Part shown: positions 52,753-61,170 of the stretch, piece after piece | Numbering within the stretch: position 1 is the first letter of the stretch | Layout of the letters: each line of letters starts with the position of its first letter | Assembly: GCF_017313265.1 (NCBI RefSeq) | Contig: NZ_JAFLQZ010000008.1 | Location: forward strand, 1-64,000 | DNA: 64,000 bases | Reading direction: 5' to 3' | Origin: Hymenobacter telluris | GTDB lineage: Bacteria > Bacteroidota > Bacteroidia > Cytophagales > Hymenobacteraceae | Position numbers and translations under genes: made by a program | Notes under the pieces: generated by a model | Databases searched by the model: none | Told to the model about the DNA's origin: nothing | Seen by the model: the letters and a program-made list of their open reading frames with translations, nothing else

Positions 52753-52796
52753 GAAAAACGCCCCGCGTACCGAAAGATGCGCGGGGCGTTTTTGTG
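52753..52796. terminator. Bidirectional terminator after the T9SS cargo gene
   Basis: Perfect arms AAAAACGCCCCGCG (52754-52767) and complement (52780-52793) with TTTTT to the right and AAAAA to the left. Also serves the convergent cyclophilin gene. Confidence 0.85.
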
Positions 52797-52816
52797 CTGA
52801 CAAGCGGCAGAGACGC

Positions 52817-53275
52817 TTAGTTTTCCGAAACGATGATTTTCTGAATTTCGTCGTTGGGCTTGATTTCGTCGATGACGTCGAGGCCTTCTACCACTTTGCC
52901 GAACACCGTGTGGTTACGGTCGAGGTGGGCAGTGTTCTGGCGGTCGTGCACGATGAAGAACTGGCTGCCGCCGGTGTTGCGGCCGGCGTGGGCCATGCTC
53001 AGAGCGCCCCGCTCGTGGTACTGATGCTCGCCGGTCAGCTCACAATCAATCTTGTAGCCGGGGCCGCCAGTGCCGGGCACACCCTTGGCGCCGTCGCGCG
53101 AGTTGGGGCAGCCGCCCTGAATCACGAAGTTGGGAATGACGCGGTGAAACTTGAGGCCGTCGTAAAACCCTTTTTTGGCGAGGTCGGTGAAGTTTTTCAC
53201 GGTGTTCGGAGCATCTTGCTCGTAGAACTCCACTTTCATCACACCGCGGTTGGTGTGGATTTCGGCAGTTTTCAT
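52817..53275 (-). CDS. Cyclophilin-type peptidyl-prolyl isomerase
   Basis: A 152-residue single-domain cyclophilin: FTDLAKKGFYDGLKFHRVI with the catalytic FHRVI, FVIQGGCP, GGSQFFIVH and HLDRNHTVFGKVVEG in the standard order. No signal peptide, so cytoplasmic. Catalyses cis-trans isomerisation of prolyl bonds. ATG 53275 (MKTAEIHTNRG) is chosen; the longer frame to 53416 has no family similarity. Confidence 0.95.
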   Translation of the reverse strand: MKTAEIHTNRGVMKVEFYEQDAPNTVKNFTDLAKKGFYDGLKFHRVIPNFVIQGGCPNSRDGAKGVPGTGGPGYKIDCELTGEHQYHERGALSMAHAGRNTGGSQFFIVHDRQNTAHLDRNHTVFGKVVEGLDVIDEIKPNDEIQKIIVSEN

Positions 53276-53471
53276 GGTTGAGAGGGTAGGTGGAATGGAA
53301 ACGATATACGCAGGCAGCGCCCTTCGGATGCCAGCGGGGCGCAAAGGTAGCCAATTTGCGAGGCTCGAAACATCCGGGTTGCTGTCGAGTTTCGTAACAT
53401 AGCAGCCGCGGCGCACGCTATACCGTGCGCTTCATCTCACCTCCCAACCAATTCTTTCTCTTTTTAAGTGT

Positions 53472-54116
53472 ATGAAAAAGACCTTCCGTACCGCGTCGCT
53501 GAGTTTCCTTTCGGCCAGTGTATTTGCCTTGGCTTTGAGTAGCTGCGGCGACAACAAAACCGCCGAAACCGCCACTTCCGACGTGCCCACCGAAACCACC
53601 GTTGACTCGGCGGCTATGATGACGGACTCGGCACGTATGGCCAAGCCCGAAGGCGTAATGGTGGATGGCGTGGCCATGACCCCCGACAAAACCATCGTGC
53701 AAAACGCCGTGCAAGCCAGCAGCGTAACCACCCTGGTGAAAGCGGTGCAGGCTGCCGGCCTCGATGGCACCCTGAGCGGCACCGGCCCATTCACCGTGTT
53801 TGCGCCCACCAACGCCGCCTTCGATAAGCTGCCCAAGGGGGCGCTGGCTGGCCTGCTGAAGCCGGAAAGCAAGGAGAAGCTGAAAGGCGTGCTCACCTAC
53901 CACGTTATTGCCGGCCGCCTGTTGGCCCAGGATTTGAAAGACGGCCAGGAACTAACCACCGTGAACGGCCAGAAGCTGAAAGTAACCGTGAAAGACGGTA
54001 AAGTGATGGTCAGCAACGGCACCGACGCCCCCGCCACCGTACAGATTCCGGACGTAATTTCCAGCAACGGCGTAACCCACGTAATCGACGGCGTAGTGTT
54101 GCCGAAAGCGGAGTAG
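53472..54116 (+). CDS. Fasciclin (FAS1) domain lipoprotein
   Basis: A 214-residue lipoprotein with lipobox LALSSCGDN, a Thr/Ala-rich linker to about residue 75, and a single FAS1 domain: NAVQASSVTTLVKAVQAAGL, FTVFAPTNAAFDKLP (H1 box), LTYHVIAGRLL, NGVTHVIDGVVLP (H2 box). FAS1 proteins take part in adhesion or surface attachment in bacteria. Single gene, closed by a terminator. Confidence 0.95.
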   Translation: MKKTFRTASLSFLSASVFALALSSCGDNKTAETATSDVPTETTVDSAAMMTDSARMAKPEGVMVDGVAMTPDKTIVQNAVQASSVTTLVKAVQAAGLDGTLSGTGPFTVFAPTNAAFDKLPKGALAGLLKPESKEKLKGVLTYHVIAGRLLAQDLKDGQELTTVNGQKLKVTVKDGKVMVSNGTDAPATVQIPDVISSNGVTHVIDGVVLPKAE

Positions 54117-54134
54117 TTTACTCGTTTGCTAAAG

Positions 54135-54170
54135 CACAAAGGCCCGGCTGCAACAGCCGGGCCTTTTGTG
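54135..54170 (+). terminator. Terminator after the fasciclin gene
   Basis: CACAAAGGCCCGGCTG pairs with CAGCCGGGCCTTTTGTG around a CAA loop. Strong G+C stem followed by TTTT within the arm. Confidence 0.85.
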
Positions 54171-54182
54171 TTCATACGGGCC

Positions 54183-54354
54183 GTAGGGTGCGGGGCTTGC
54201 CCCCGCCCGCCGTTGAACTGCCCGCCGCTGAACGGGTCGTTAGGTAATTCAGCAGTGAGCTATTCAACAACGAGTGGGTTTAGTCGATGCCCGCTGTTGC
54301 CCAAGTAAGATACAGGCTGTTCAACGAGGGGCGGGGGCGAGCCCCGCACCCTAC
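54183..54354. repeat. MITE-like element with 26-bp terminal inverted repeats
   Basis: Terminal arms 54183-54208 (GTAGGGTGCGGGGC...) and 54329-54354 match at 25 of 26 positions. An inner GTTGAAC / GTTCAAC pair extends the pairing. The 172-bp element ends in CCCTAC, whose CTA is the stop codon (TAG) of the minus-strand dehydrogenase gene. No clear target-site duplication is visible. GTAGGGTGCGGGGC-type repeats are, to my knowledge, recurrent in related genomes. Confidence 0.8.
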
Positions 54355-55229
54355 AGACCGGCGTTTTCGGCTACGCGTTCTGCAAAACCGGCCCAGTCCA
54401 CGTCTTCTTTTTTCGCCACGGTGGTAGAGAGGTTATCGAAGATGATGTTGGCGAAGGGCATGGGCACGGTGTAGGTGCGGGCCTCGTCCAGCACCAGGCG
54501 CAGGTCTTTGCGGATAATGGCCGGGGCCGCGCCGATGGGTTGGTAGTGGCGCTCGGCTACCAGCTTGCCGTAGCTTTGGTAGATGGGCAGGTTGAAGAGT
54601 GTGCCCGTGAAAAACTCGTAGACCTGCTGCCGGTCGAGGCCGCTTTTCTGAGCCAGCGTGAAAGCCTCGGCCATAGCTTCAATGGCCGCGCCCAACATAA
54701 AATTGCCACACAGCTTCACGAGGTTGGCGGCGCCAGGGTCGGTACCGAAATCTTGAGCGGTGCCCTGGCCCAGCACTTCCAGCACGGGCCGGAGCTTCTG
54801 CTTGGCTTCATCGTCGCCGGCCATAATCAGCCACAGCTTGGCCGCGGCGGCAGCATCGGGCTTACCAAATACGGGAGTTGCTACCAAATGAGCACCCTGG
54901 CGCGTGTGGGCTTCGGCTAAGCGGCGGTTGGTATCGGGTGCTACGGTGCTGCACGAGGCGTGCACGGCACCCTGGGGCAACGCTTGCAGCAGGCCATCAG
55001 GACCGGTGCACAATTCCTGAAGGGCGGCATCATCGGTTACCATCGAAAAGATAATGCCCGCGTCTTTGACGGCTTCGGCTGGGGTGGCGGCCACGGTAGC
55101 ACCTAGTTCCTTGAGCGGGTCGGCTTTGCTAGCGGTGCGGTTGTAAACGGTGAGCTGGTGACCGGCTTTCAGCAGGTTGGTGGCCATAGCCACGCCCATG
55201 TTGCCAAGGCCTAAAAATGCAATGTTCAT
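54351..55229 (-). CDS. 3-hydroxyisobutyrate dehydrogenase-family NAD(P) oxidoreductase
   Basis: A 292-residue beta-hydroxyacid dehydrogenase. N-terminal Rossmann motif IAFLGLGNMGVAMA, substrate-binding CSTVAPDT, and catalytic Lys in KLCGNFMLG. Members reduce or oxidise 3-hydroxyisobutyrate, tartronate semialdehyde, glyoxylate or succinate semialdehyde; the FGKPDAAAAAKLW region is common to the glyoxylate/succinate-semialdehyde reductase branch. ATG 55229 is the proper start. The stop codon lies in a MITE-like element and the start is 3 bases from repeat locus C. Confidence 0.92.
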   Translation of the reverse strand: MNIAFLGLGNMGVAMATNLLKAGHQLTVYNRTASKADPLKELGATVAATPAEAVKDAGIIFSMVTDDAALQELCTGPDGLLQALPQGAVHASCSTVAPDTNRRLAEAHTRQGAHLVATPVFGKPDAAAAAKLWLIMAGDDEAKQKLRPVLEVLGQGTAQDFGTDPGAANLVKLCGNFMLGAAIEAMAEAFTLAQKSGLDRQQVYEFFTGTLFNLPIYQSYGKLVAERHYQPIGAAPAIIRKDLRLVLDEARTYTVPMPFANIIFDNLSTTVAKKEDVDWAGFAERVAENAGL

Positions 55230-55231
55230 GC

Positions 55232-55365
55232 GGTAAAAAGTGAGATAGTGAGATGGTGAAATGGCGAGTATGGCGTTTTTTGGCGCTACTTGCACCATAC
55301 GTGCAGTTGGCACCATGAGAACATCAAACTCACCATTTCACCATCTCACTATCTCACTTTTTACC
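55232..55365. repeat. GTGARRTG-type inverted-repeat element, locus C
   Basis: Perfect 33-bp arms 55232-55264 and 55333-55365 composed of GTGAGATA/GTGAGATG/GTGAAATG octamers. The core has GTGCAAGTAGCGCC on the minus strand and GTGCAGTTGGCACC on the plus strand. The right arm contains the last codon and TAA stop of rsgA (55361-55363); the left arm begins 3 bases before the next gene's start. Confidence 0.92.
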
Positions 55366-56287
55366 GCCGGTTATCGGTGCCTTCGAGCATGCTCACGTAG
55401 CTGTCGTAGCGGGGGAGGGCAATTTGGCCCTGGTCTACGGCTTCGCGCACGGCGCAACCGGGCTCGTGGGTGTGCTGGCAGTTGTGGTAGCGGCACTGGT
55501 TGAGCAGGGCGCGCATCTCGGGGAAGAAGTGCGCCAGCTCGCCCGGCTTCATATCCACAAGGCCCAGTTCCTTGATACCGGGCGTGTCGATGATGAAGGT
55601 GCCGGGCCGTACTTCCAGCATTTCGGCAAACGTGGTGGTGTGCACCCCTTTGTCGGAAAACTCACTGATTTCAGCAGTTTTGATGTCGAGGTCGGGTACC
55701 AGCGTGTTGATGAGCGTGCTTTTGCCTACCCCCGAATGCCCTGATAGCAGCGTGGTGCGCCCATCGAGCAGGGCATCAATAGCCGCTACGCCTTCGCCGG
55801 TATGGGCCGAGCAGCGCAAGCCGGGGTAGCCAATCCGCTCGTACATCATCTGAATCTGACCCTGGTAGTCGTTCAGGTCGTCGTCGTAGAGGTCGGTTTT
55901 GTTGAATATCAGCGTGACGGGAATACTATAGGCCTCAGCCGTCACCAGAAACCTATCAATAAACCCGAACGAGGTAGCCGGCGAAGCCAGCGTCACGACC
56001 AGCATGGCCAAGTCGAGGTTGGCGGCCACAATATGGGCGTGCTCGGTTTTGTGCACCGAGCGACGGATGATGTAGTTGCGGCGCGGCTCGATGTGGTGAA
56101 TTACGCCCGCGCCTTCGGTTTGCTCTTCCACCGTGAAGTCCACCTGGTCGCCCACGGCCAGCGGGTTGCTCACCTTCAAGCCCTTCATCTTGAACTTGCC
56201 CCGCAGCCGGCACCGGTGCAGCTGCCCCGTGCCCGCCTCGCGCACCACGTACCACGAGCCCGTAGATTTAACGATGGTTCCGGTCAT
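55361..56287 (-). CDS. rsgA: Ribosome biogenesis GTPase RsgA
   Basis: A 308-residue circularly permuted GTPase. An N-terminal OB-fold (GTIVKSTGSWYVV) precedes G4 NKTDLYDDDL, G1 GHSGVGKSTLINTL and G3 DTPGIKELG, in the permuted order typical of RsgA. The C-terminal zinc-binding module is CRYHNCQHTHEPGC. It matures the 30S subunit by GTP hydrolysis. The start lies 3 bases from repeat locus D and the stop lies in locus C, so both ends touch repeat elements. Confidence 0.96.
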   Translation of the reverse strand: MTGTIVKSTGSWYVVREAGTGQLHRCRLRGKFKMKGLKVSNPLAVGDQVDFTVEEQTEGAGVIHHIEPRRNYIIRRSVHKTEHAHIVAANLDLAMLVVTLASPATSFGFIDRFLVTAEAYSIPVTLIFNKTDLYDDDLNDYQGQIQMMYERIGYPGLRCSAHTGEGVAAIDALLDGRTTLLSGHSGVGKSTLINTLVPDLDIKTAEISEFSDKGVHTTTFAEMLEVRPGTFIIDTPGIKELGLVDMKPGELAHFFPEMRALLNQCRYHNCQHTHEPGCAVREAVDQGQIALPRYDSYVSMLEGTDNRR

Positions 56288-56438
56288 TCGGTGAAATGGT
56301 GAGGTGGTGAAATGGTGAATTTGTGTAGAGGCCTGAATGTAAGTAGGGTGGAGTTGCGACGTAGAAAATACAATGTTCTAGCGGCGCAGTCCGTGCAAGT
56401 GGTGCCAGCAGAACATCAACTCACCATTTCACAAGTTC
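56288..56438. repeat. GTGARRTG-type element, locus D (degenerate)
   Basis: Left part 56288-56320 has GTGAAATG/GTGAGGTG octamers; right part has the core GTGCAAGTGGTGCCAGCAG (56393-56411) followed by AACATCAACTCACC and octamers in the opposite orientation. Arms pair only over short stretches. The right end encodes the last codons of waaA (GAA CTT GTG AAA TGG TGA). Confidence 0.8.
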
Positions 56439-57674
56439 ACCATCAAGCCACTGCATGATTTTGGTGGTAGCGCCGCTGCTTTGGAATACGTAATCGAGGC
56501 TGATGTCCTGCAAACGCAAGCGGGCGGCTTCGTTGTGAAACAAAGGCGTGAAGGCCTGGTGCAACTCTGCGGCTGAGGTAACCGGGAAAGCGCAGCCCAG
56601 CGCTACCAGGTCTTGCGCTTCCTGAAACTTGTGGTAGGTCGGCCCGAAAAACAGGGGCAGCCCGAAAGCCGCCGCTTCCAGCGTGTTGTGCAGCCCCTTG
56701 CCAAACGCGCCGCCGATGTAAGCAAACTGCCCAAACCGGTACAGCTGACTCAGTAGCCCCACATTGTCCATGAGCAGCACCCGCGCATTGGCAACGGTAT
56801 CGGGCTGGGCCTGGGAGTAGCGCAGTACGCGGCCTGGCAGCGCCGCTTCCACCAGCTTCAGGTTGGTTTCGCTGATTTCGTGGGGCGCAACAATAAACCG
56901 GAGCTGGTCTTGGTACTGCTGCATTAAGGGCGTAAGCGCCGGTAAGTCTTCGGGCCAACTGCTGCCAATGATGAACACCGGAGTCCGGTCTTGTACGAAG
57001 GCATCAACGAGCGGCAATGGCCGGGGCGGGGCAGCCGCCGTGCGCACCACCGTATCGAAGCGGGTGTCGCCGGCCACGCTGGCGTTGGGCACGCCGGCCG
57101 TGCGCAACAGCTCCACCGACGTTTCGTTCTGCGTGAAGATGTGCGTGAAGCTGCGTAGCATGCGGCGGTAAAACCCGCCCCAGGGTTGGAAAAACACCTG
57201 CTCGGGCCGGAAGATGGCCGACACGCAGATGGTCGGTACCTGGCGCCGCTTCAGCTCGGCCAGAAAGTAGTGCCAGAACTCGTACTTCACAAACACGGCC
57301 AGCCGGGGCCTGACTGCTTCCAGGAAAGTACGCGCATGAGCAGCCGTATCCAGTGGCAGATAGAACACGTAGGCCGCGCCGGGCCAGTTTTTGCGCACCT
57401 CGTAGCCCGAAGGCGAGAAGAACGTTAGCACGATTTTGTGGTCGGGGTGCTGCTGGCTGTAAGCCTCTATCAGCGGGCGACCCTGCTCGAATTCGCCCAG
57501 GGAGGCGCAGTGAAACCAAGCCAGCGGGGCCGTTTCAGAGCGCAGTGCCTGCTGCATGTGGGGCAACAGGTTGCGGCGGCCTTGTACCCACTGCGCTGCT
57601 TTGGGCACGAAAGGGGCTGCCAGTTGCAAGAGTAGCGCGTACAGGCGTAGCGCTAAAGTATATAGGAAAAGCAA
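56421..57674 (-). CDS. waaA: Kdo transferase (3-deoxy-D-manno-octulosonic acid transferase)
   Basis: A 417-residue GT30 enzyme. The N-terminal hydrophobic segment anchors it to the inner membrane. WFHCASLGEFEQGRPLI carries the catalytic-Glu region, LTFFSPSGYE follows, and the C-terminal donor-binding domain has NVGLLSQLYRFGQFAYIGG and HNTLEAAAFGLP. It attaches Kdo to lipid A, showing an LPS-type outer membrane. The start is TTG 57674. The final residues ...GELVKW are read from repeat locus D. Confidence 0.94.
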   Translation of the reverse strand: MLFLYTLALRLYALLLQLAAPFVPKAAQWVQGRRNLLPHMQQALRSETAPLAWFHCASLGEFEQGRPLIEAYSQQHPDHKIVLTFFSPSGYEVRKNWPGAAYVFYLPLDTAAHARTFLEAVRPRLAVFVKYEFWHYFLAELKRRQVPTICVSAIFRPEQVFFQPWGGFYRRMLRSFTHIFTQNETSVELLRTAGVPNASVAGDTRFDTVVRTAAAPPRPLPLVDAFVQDRTPVFIIGSSWPEDLPALTPLMQQYQDQLRFIVAPHEISETNLKLVEAALPGRVLRYSQAQPDTVANARVLLMDNVGLLSQLYRFGQFAYIGGAFGKGLHNTLEAAAFGLPLFFGPTYHKFQEAQDLVALGCAFPVTSAAELHQAFTPLFHNEAARLRLQDISLDYVFQSSGATTKIMQWLDGELVKW

Positions 57675-57811
57675 ATGCTGATTCGGGTTGCGGGTGACAA
57701 GTTTTCAGCTGCTGAACCCGCGGTAAGCTCGACTTCAACAGCTGAAAAGAAGTGCAAAAGTACAGCTAACTACCGGTAATTAGCTGTTGCTCCGTGCAAT
57801 CCCGCTGCGCG

Positions 57812-58447
57812 CTACGAATGACGCGCGCCGAAAAACTTGGCTAGTCCTTCCTTGGTGTTGGTTATGGCCTCTTTGCCGGGCCGCCAGTTCACGGGGCAAG
57901 CCTCCCCTGATGTTTCGTAGTGTTGCAGGGCGTCTACCATGCGCAGAGCCTCATCCACGTTGCGGCCAAGGTGCCCGTCGTTCACTACCTGGTGCCGTAC
58001 GATGCCGTCCTTGTCAATCAGGAACAAGCCACGGTACGCCACCGGCGACCCAACAAATACCATTTCGCCGGCCTCGTTGTAGTCGTAGCGGCCGCCCAGC
58101 ACGTCGTAGTTGGCGGCAATGGTTTTGCTGGCATCGGCTACCAAGGGGTATGTAACGCCTTCAATGCCCCCTTTTTCGCGCGGAGTTTGCAGCCATGCCA
58201 TGTGGGCGTAGCGCGTATCAGTGGAGCAAGCCACCACGGCTACGTTCCGGGCCTCAAACTCGGGCAGATGCTCCTGAAACGCCAGGATTTCGGTGGGGCA
58301 CACAAACGCGAAGTCGGCCGGGTAGAAGTAGAACAGCACGTGCTTCTTGCCTAAGTAGCGGTCAAGCGAAAAGTCGGCTTCAAATTCGCCGTTGACAATA
58401 GCAGTGGTTTTGAAAGAAGGAGCGCGCTTACCTACGAGGACGGCCAT
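57812..58447 (-). CDS. Typical 2-Cys peroxiredoxin (AhpC/Prx1 type)
   Basis: A 211-residue peroxiredoxin: peroxidatic Cys50 in FAFVCPTEI, the structural DTRYAHMAW block, and the resolving Cys in GEACPVNW. It reduces H2O2 and organic peroxides, being recycled through a disulfide. ATG 58447 (MAVLVGKRAP) matches the family start. Monocistronic; flanked upstream by octamer-like GTGATGAG sequence. Confidence 0.95.
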   Translation of the reverse strand: MAVLVGKRAPSFKTTAIVNGEFEADFSLDRYLGKKHVLFYFYPADFAFVCPTEILAFQEHLPEFEARNVAVVACSTDTRYAHMAWLQTPREKGGIEGVTYPLVADASKTIAANYDVLGGRYDYNEAGEMVFVGSPVAYRGLFLIDKDGIVRHQVVNDGHLGRNVDEALRMVDALQHYETSGEACPVNWRPGKEAITNTKEGLAKFFGARHS

Positions 58448-58627
58448 TAGTGAGGTGCTGATTAGTGATGAGTTGATTGGTGGGCCACTGAGTTGCAGCA
58501 TGAATGCCTGTTAGCCCATATATTCCCGCTTTGGCCTAACGTATGGATGAAAACAAAGTTGAAGCACAACCAATGAGCCCCTCGGTTTGCCTCAACATCA
58601 ACCCACAGGCAGCACCACCGCAACTCA

Positions 58628-59908
58628 TCAACCCCGGCATACAAACTGAAACGTCTGGCGGGTCCGCTGTTCGAGTAGCAGCTCCCGGCCGTTGGTTAGC
58701 TGCCGGATACTGGCCGCGTCGTAGTTTTTGATGGTGTACAGCGCCAGGTCGGTGTTGTAGTGAATCGTGAACTGGTCGCGCAGGGTGGCCAGCAATTTGT
58801 CCAGCCGGTACGCCGAGAAATCGGTGCAGATAGAGAAGCTGATGGCCGAGTTCTGCATCAGGTTGATTTTCAGGCGTACCTGCGCCAGCGCCCCGAATAT
58901 CACCTCCAGGTTTTCCTCGGAGATGAAAGCAAAGTCCTTGGACTCAAACGAAACCAGGCACTGGTTCACCTTGCGGATAAAGGCCGGCGCCAGCAAGCCG
59001 TGGCGGCAGTCATGGATTTTGGTACCCTCAGCCACGGGGTCCAGAAACGACTTCACGTACAGCGGAATCTGACGTACGGCCAGCGGCTTAATGGTTTTGG
59101 GGTGGATGACCGACGCGCCGTAGTACGCCATTTCGATGGTTTCCTGGTAGCTGATTTCCGGGTAGCGCACCGTGTCGGCGAAAATCTTGGGGTCGGCGTT
59201 CAGCAAACCCGCCACGTCCTTCCAAATCGTCACCGACTCAGCCCGCAGGCAGTAAGCCAGAATGGCGGCGGTGTAGTCGGAGCCCTCCCGGCCGAGGGTG
59301 GTGGTAAGTCCGCTGGCCGTGCCACCGATAAAGCCCTGCGTCACAATGGGGCCTTGGGCTAGCAGCGGCAGTACGGTTGCGGTAAGAGTGCGCTCAGTGG
59401 TAGGCCAATCCACCCGGCCTTCGCGCCAGGCGTGGTCGGTGCGGACGAGTAGGCGGCAATCCAGCCACTGCGCGTCTAATGCGCCGGCCACTATGCGCGT
59501 CGCCAGCAACTCCCCGAAGCTCACCACTTGGTCGTATTGCTTATCGAAGTCGCCGGGCGTGAGGGTTGCCAGCCGGTCGCCGAGTTGCTCCAGCAACTGG
59601 TTGAGGCCGGGCTCCTGAGGCGTGCGGCCGGGCACTTCTCCGGCTTGCTCGGGCAGCAGCTCCTGCGCTACGCTCCGATGAAACTCAACCAACCGGTGCA
59701 ATACAGCCGTGTAATCCTGGCCGGCGTGGGCTAACTGAAAGACTTCCTCCAGCGCATTGGTGGTTTTGCCCATGGCCGATACCACAATCAGCAGAGAGCT
59801 GCCGGCGCCTTGTTCTTGCACCACTCGAACGAGGTTACGAATAGCAGCGGCATCTTTCACGGAGGCGCCGCCGAACTTATATACTTTCAAGGAATTCGGA
59901 TTCTGCAT
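58628..59908 (-). CDS. Aspartate kinase (monofunctional)
   Basis: A 426-residue aspartokinase. The kinase domain starts VYKFGGASVKD and includes QGFIGGTASGLTTTLGREGSDY. Two ACT-like regulatory segments follow (about residues 310-420). It phosphorylates aspartate in the pathway to lysine, methionine and threonine and is probably feedback-controlled through the ACT domains. There is no fused homoserine dehydrogenase. A minus-strand -7 motif TACATTTG lies only 6 bases upstream of the ATG. Confidence 0.93.
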   Translation of the reverse strand: MQNPNSLKVYKFGGASVKDAAAIRNLVRVVQEQGAGSSLLIVVSAMGKTTNALEEVFQLAHAGQDYTAVLHRLVEFHRSVAQELLPEQAGEVPGRTPQEPGLNQLLEQLGDRLATLTPGDFDKQYDQVVSFGELLATRIVAGALDAQWLDCRLLVRTDHAWREGRVDWPTTERTLTATVLPLLAQGPIVTQGFIGGTASGLTTTLGREGSDYTAAILAYCLRAESVTIWKDVAGLLNADPKIFADTVRYPEISYQETIEMAYYGASVIHPKTIKPLAVRQIPLYVKSFLDPVAEGTKIHDCRHGLLAPAFIRKVNQCLVSFESKDFAFISEENLEVIFGALAQVRLKINLMQNSAISFSICTDFSAYRLDKLLATLRDQFTIHYNTDLALYTIKNYDAASIRQLTNGRELLLEQRTRQTFQFVCRG

Positions 59909-59913
59909 GGCCC

Positions 59914-59921
59914 CAAATGTA
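59914..59921 (-). promoter_or_regulatory. -7 promoter motif abutting the aspartate kinase start
   Basis: On the minus strand TACATTTG matches TAnnTTTG and ends 5 bases before the ATG, which would make the mRNA leaderless or nearly so. No -33 TTG was found at 17-23 bases upstream. Confidence 0.3.
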
Positions 59922-60074
59922 GGAAATCAAGCTTGGCCTGAAAGTTTTGAGGAAGCAATACGCAACACAATGGTTTGCGGAAAGGCCGAACCTAAGCGGA
60001 GCGAAATTTCGCTTTCCCAACCCCGAAAAAGGGTTTAATTTTGAGCACCTACCGACTCCATTTTTTAATTTTTT

Positions 60075-61091
60075 ATGAATCAACACGACAAACTGGCGTT
60101 GCCCGTTGGCACTACCCTGGACCGTTTCATCATGCGCAAGCAGGAAGACTTTCCCTATGCCACCGGGGAATTGTCGCAGTTGCTGCGCGATATTGCGCTG
60201 GCCGCCAAAATCGTGAACCGCGAAATAAACCGCTCCGGTCTGATTGATATTGCCGGGGCCTATGGCAACCGTAACGTACAGGGCGAAGACCAGCAAAAGC
60301 TTGATGTTATTGCCAACATCCGCTTCATCCGGGCGCTTCGCAACGGGGGCGAGGTTTGCACTATTATCAGTGAGGAAGACGAAGAGGTAATTCAGACCGG
60401 CAACGTGCAAGGCAAGTACATCGTGGCCATCGACCCGCTCGACGGTTCTTCGAACATCGATGTAAACGTGAGCATCGGTACTATTTTCAGCATCTACCGC
60501 CGCGTGTCGCCAACGGGCACTGAGGGTACCATGGCCGACTGCTTGCAAACCGGTACCAATCAGGTGGCGGCTGGCTATGTAATTTATGGCTCCAGCACCA
60601 TGATGGTGTACACCACTGGCAATGGTGTCAACGGCTTCACCTACGAGCCGTCGTTAGGCGAGTTTTTTCTGTCGCACCCCCAGATTGTAACGCCCCAAAG
60701 CGGCGCTGTGTACTCGGTGAATGAAGGTAGCTCCAACTCGTTTTCGAGTGGTATGGCCGCTTTCGTTACTTACTGCAAAGAAGCCAACTACTCGGCCCGC
60801 TACATTGGCTCACTGGTAGCCGATTTTCACCGCAACCTGCTCAAAGGCGGCATCTATATCTACCCGCCCACCAGCAAGTCGCCGAACGGCAAGCTGCGGC
60901 TCATGTACGAGTGCAACCCGCTGGCCTTCATTGTAGAGCAGGCCGGCGGCAAGTCCAGCAACGGCCGCACGCGCACCATGGAACTGCGCCCCGAGGACAT
61001 GCACGCCCGCTGTCCGCTGTTCATCGGTTCCAAGGAGTTGGTAGAAAAAGCCGAAGAGTTTCTGGCGCAGGAAGAGGTAGTGGAGAGCTAG
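60075..61091 (+). CDS. fbp: Class 1 fructose-1,6-bisphosphatase
   Basis: A 338-residue FBPase. Metal and active-site motifs [29 protein letters not shown] and [20 protein letters not shown] are all present. It hydrolyses fructose 1,6-bisphosphate to fructose 6-phosphate in gluconeogenesis. A TAATTTTG sequence (60036-60043) fits the -7 promoter motif. It is divergent from aspartate kinase and ended by a clear terminator. Confidence 0.96.
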   Translation: MNQHDKLALPVGTTLDRFIMRKQEDFPYATGELSQLLRDIALAAKIVNREINRSGLIDIAGAYGNRNVQGEDQQKLDVIANIRFIRALRNGGEVCTIISEEDEEVIQTGNVQGKYIVAIDPLDGSSNIDVNVSIGTIFSIYRRVSPTGTEGTMADCLQTGTNQVAAGYVIYGSSTMMVYTTGNGVNGFTYEPSLGEFFLSHPQIVTPQSGAVYSVNEGSSNSFSSGMAAFVTYCKEANYSARYIGSLVADFHRNLLKGGIYIYPPTSKSPNGKLRLMYECNPLAFIVEQAGGKSSNGRTRTMELRPEDMHARCPLFIGSKELVEKAEEFLAQEEVVES

Positions 61092-61112
61092 GAAGCAACT
61101 ACGCAGTGCACC

Positions 61113-61148
61113 AAAAAGCCCGCCGGAAATTCATCCGGCGGGCTTTTT
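61113..61148. terminator. Bidirectional terminator, fbp / DUF5606
   Basis: Perfect 15-bp arms AAAAAGCCCGCCGGA (61113-61127) and complement (61134-61148) between two convergent genes. Confidence 0.88.
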
Positions 61149-61170
61149 CATGGCTGGAGCTTGAGGCAAG

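Noticed and set aside
57702..57748. TTTTCAGCTG / CAGCTGAAAA inverted pair upstream of waaA
   Set aside because: 10-bp arms with a 27-base loop; too weak to separate from chance.
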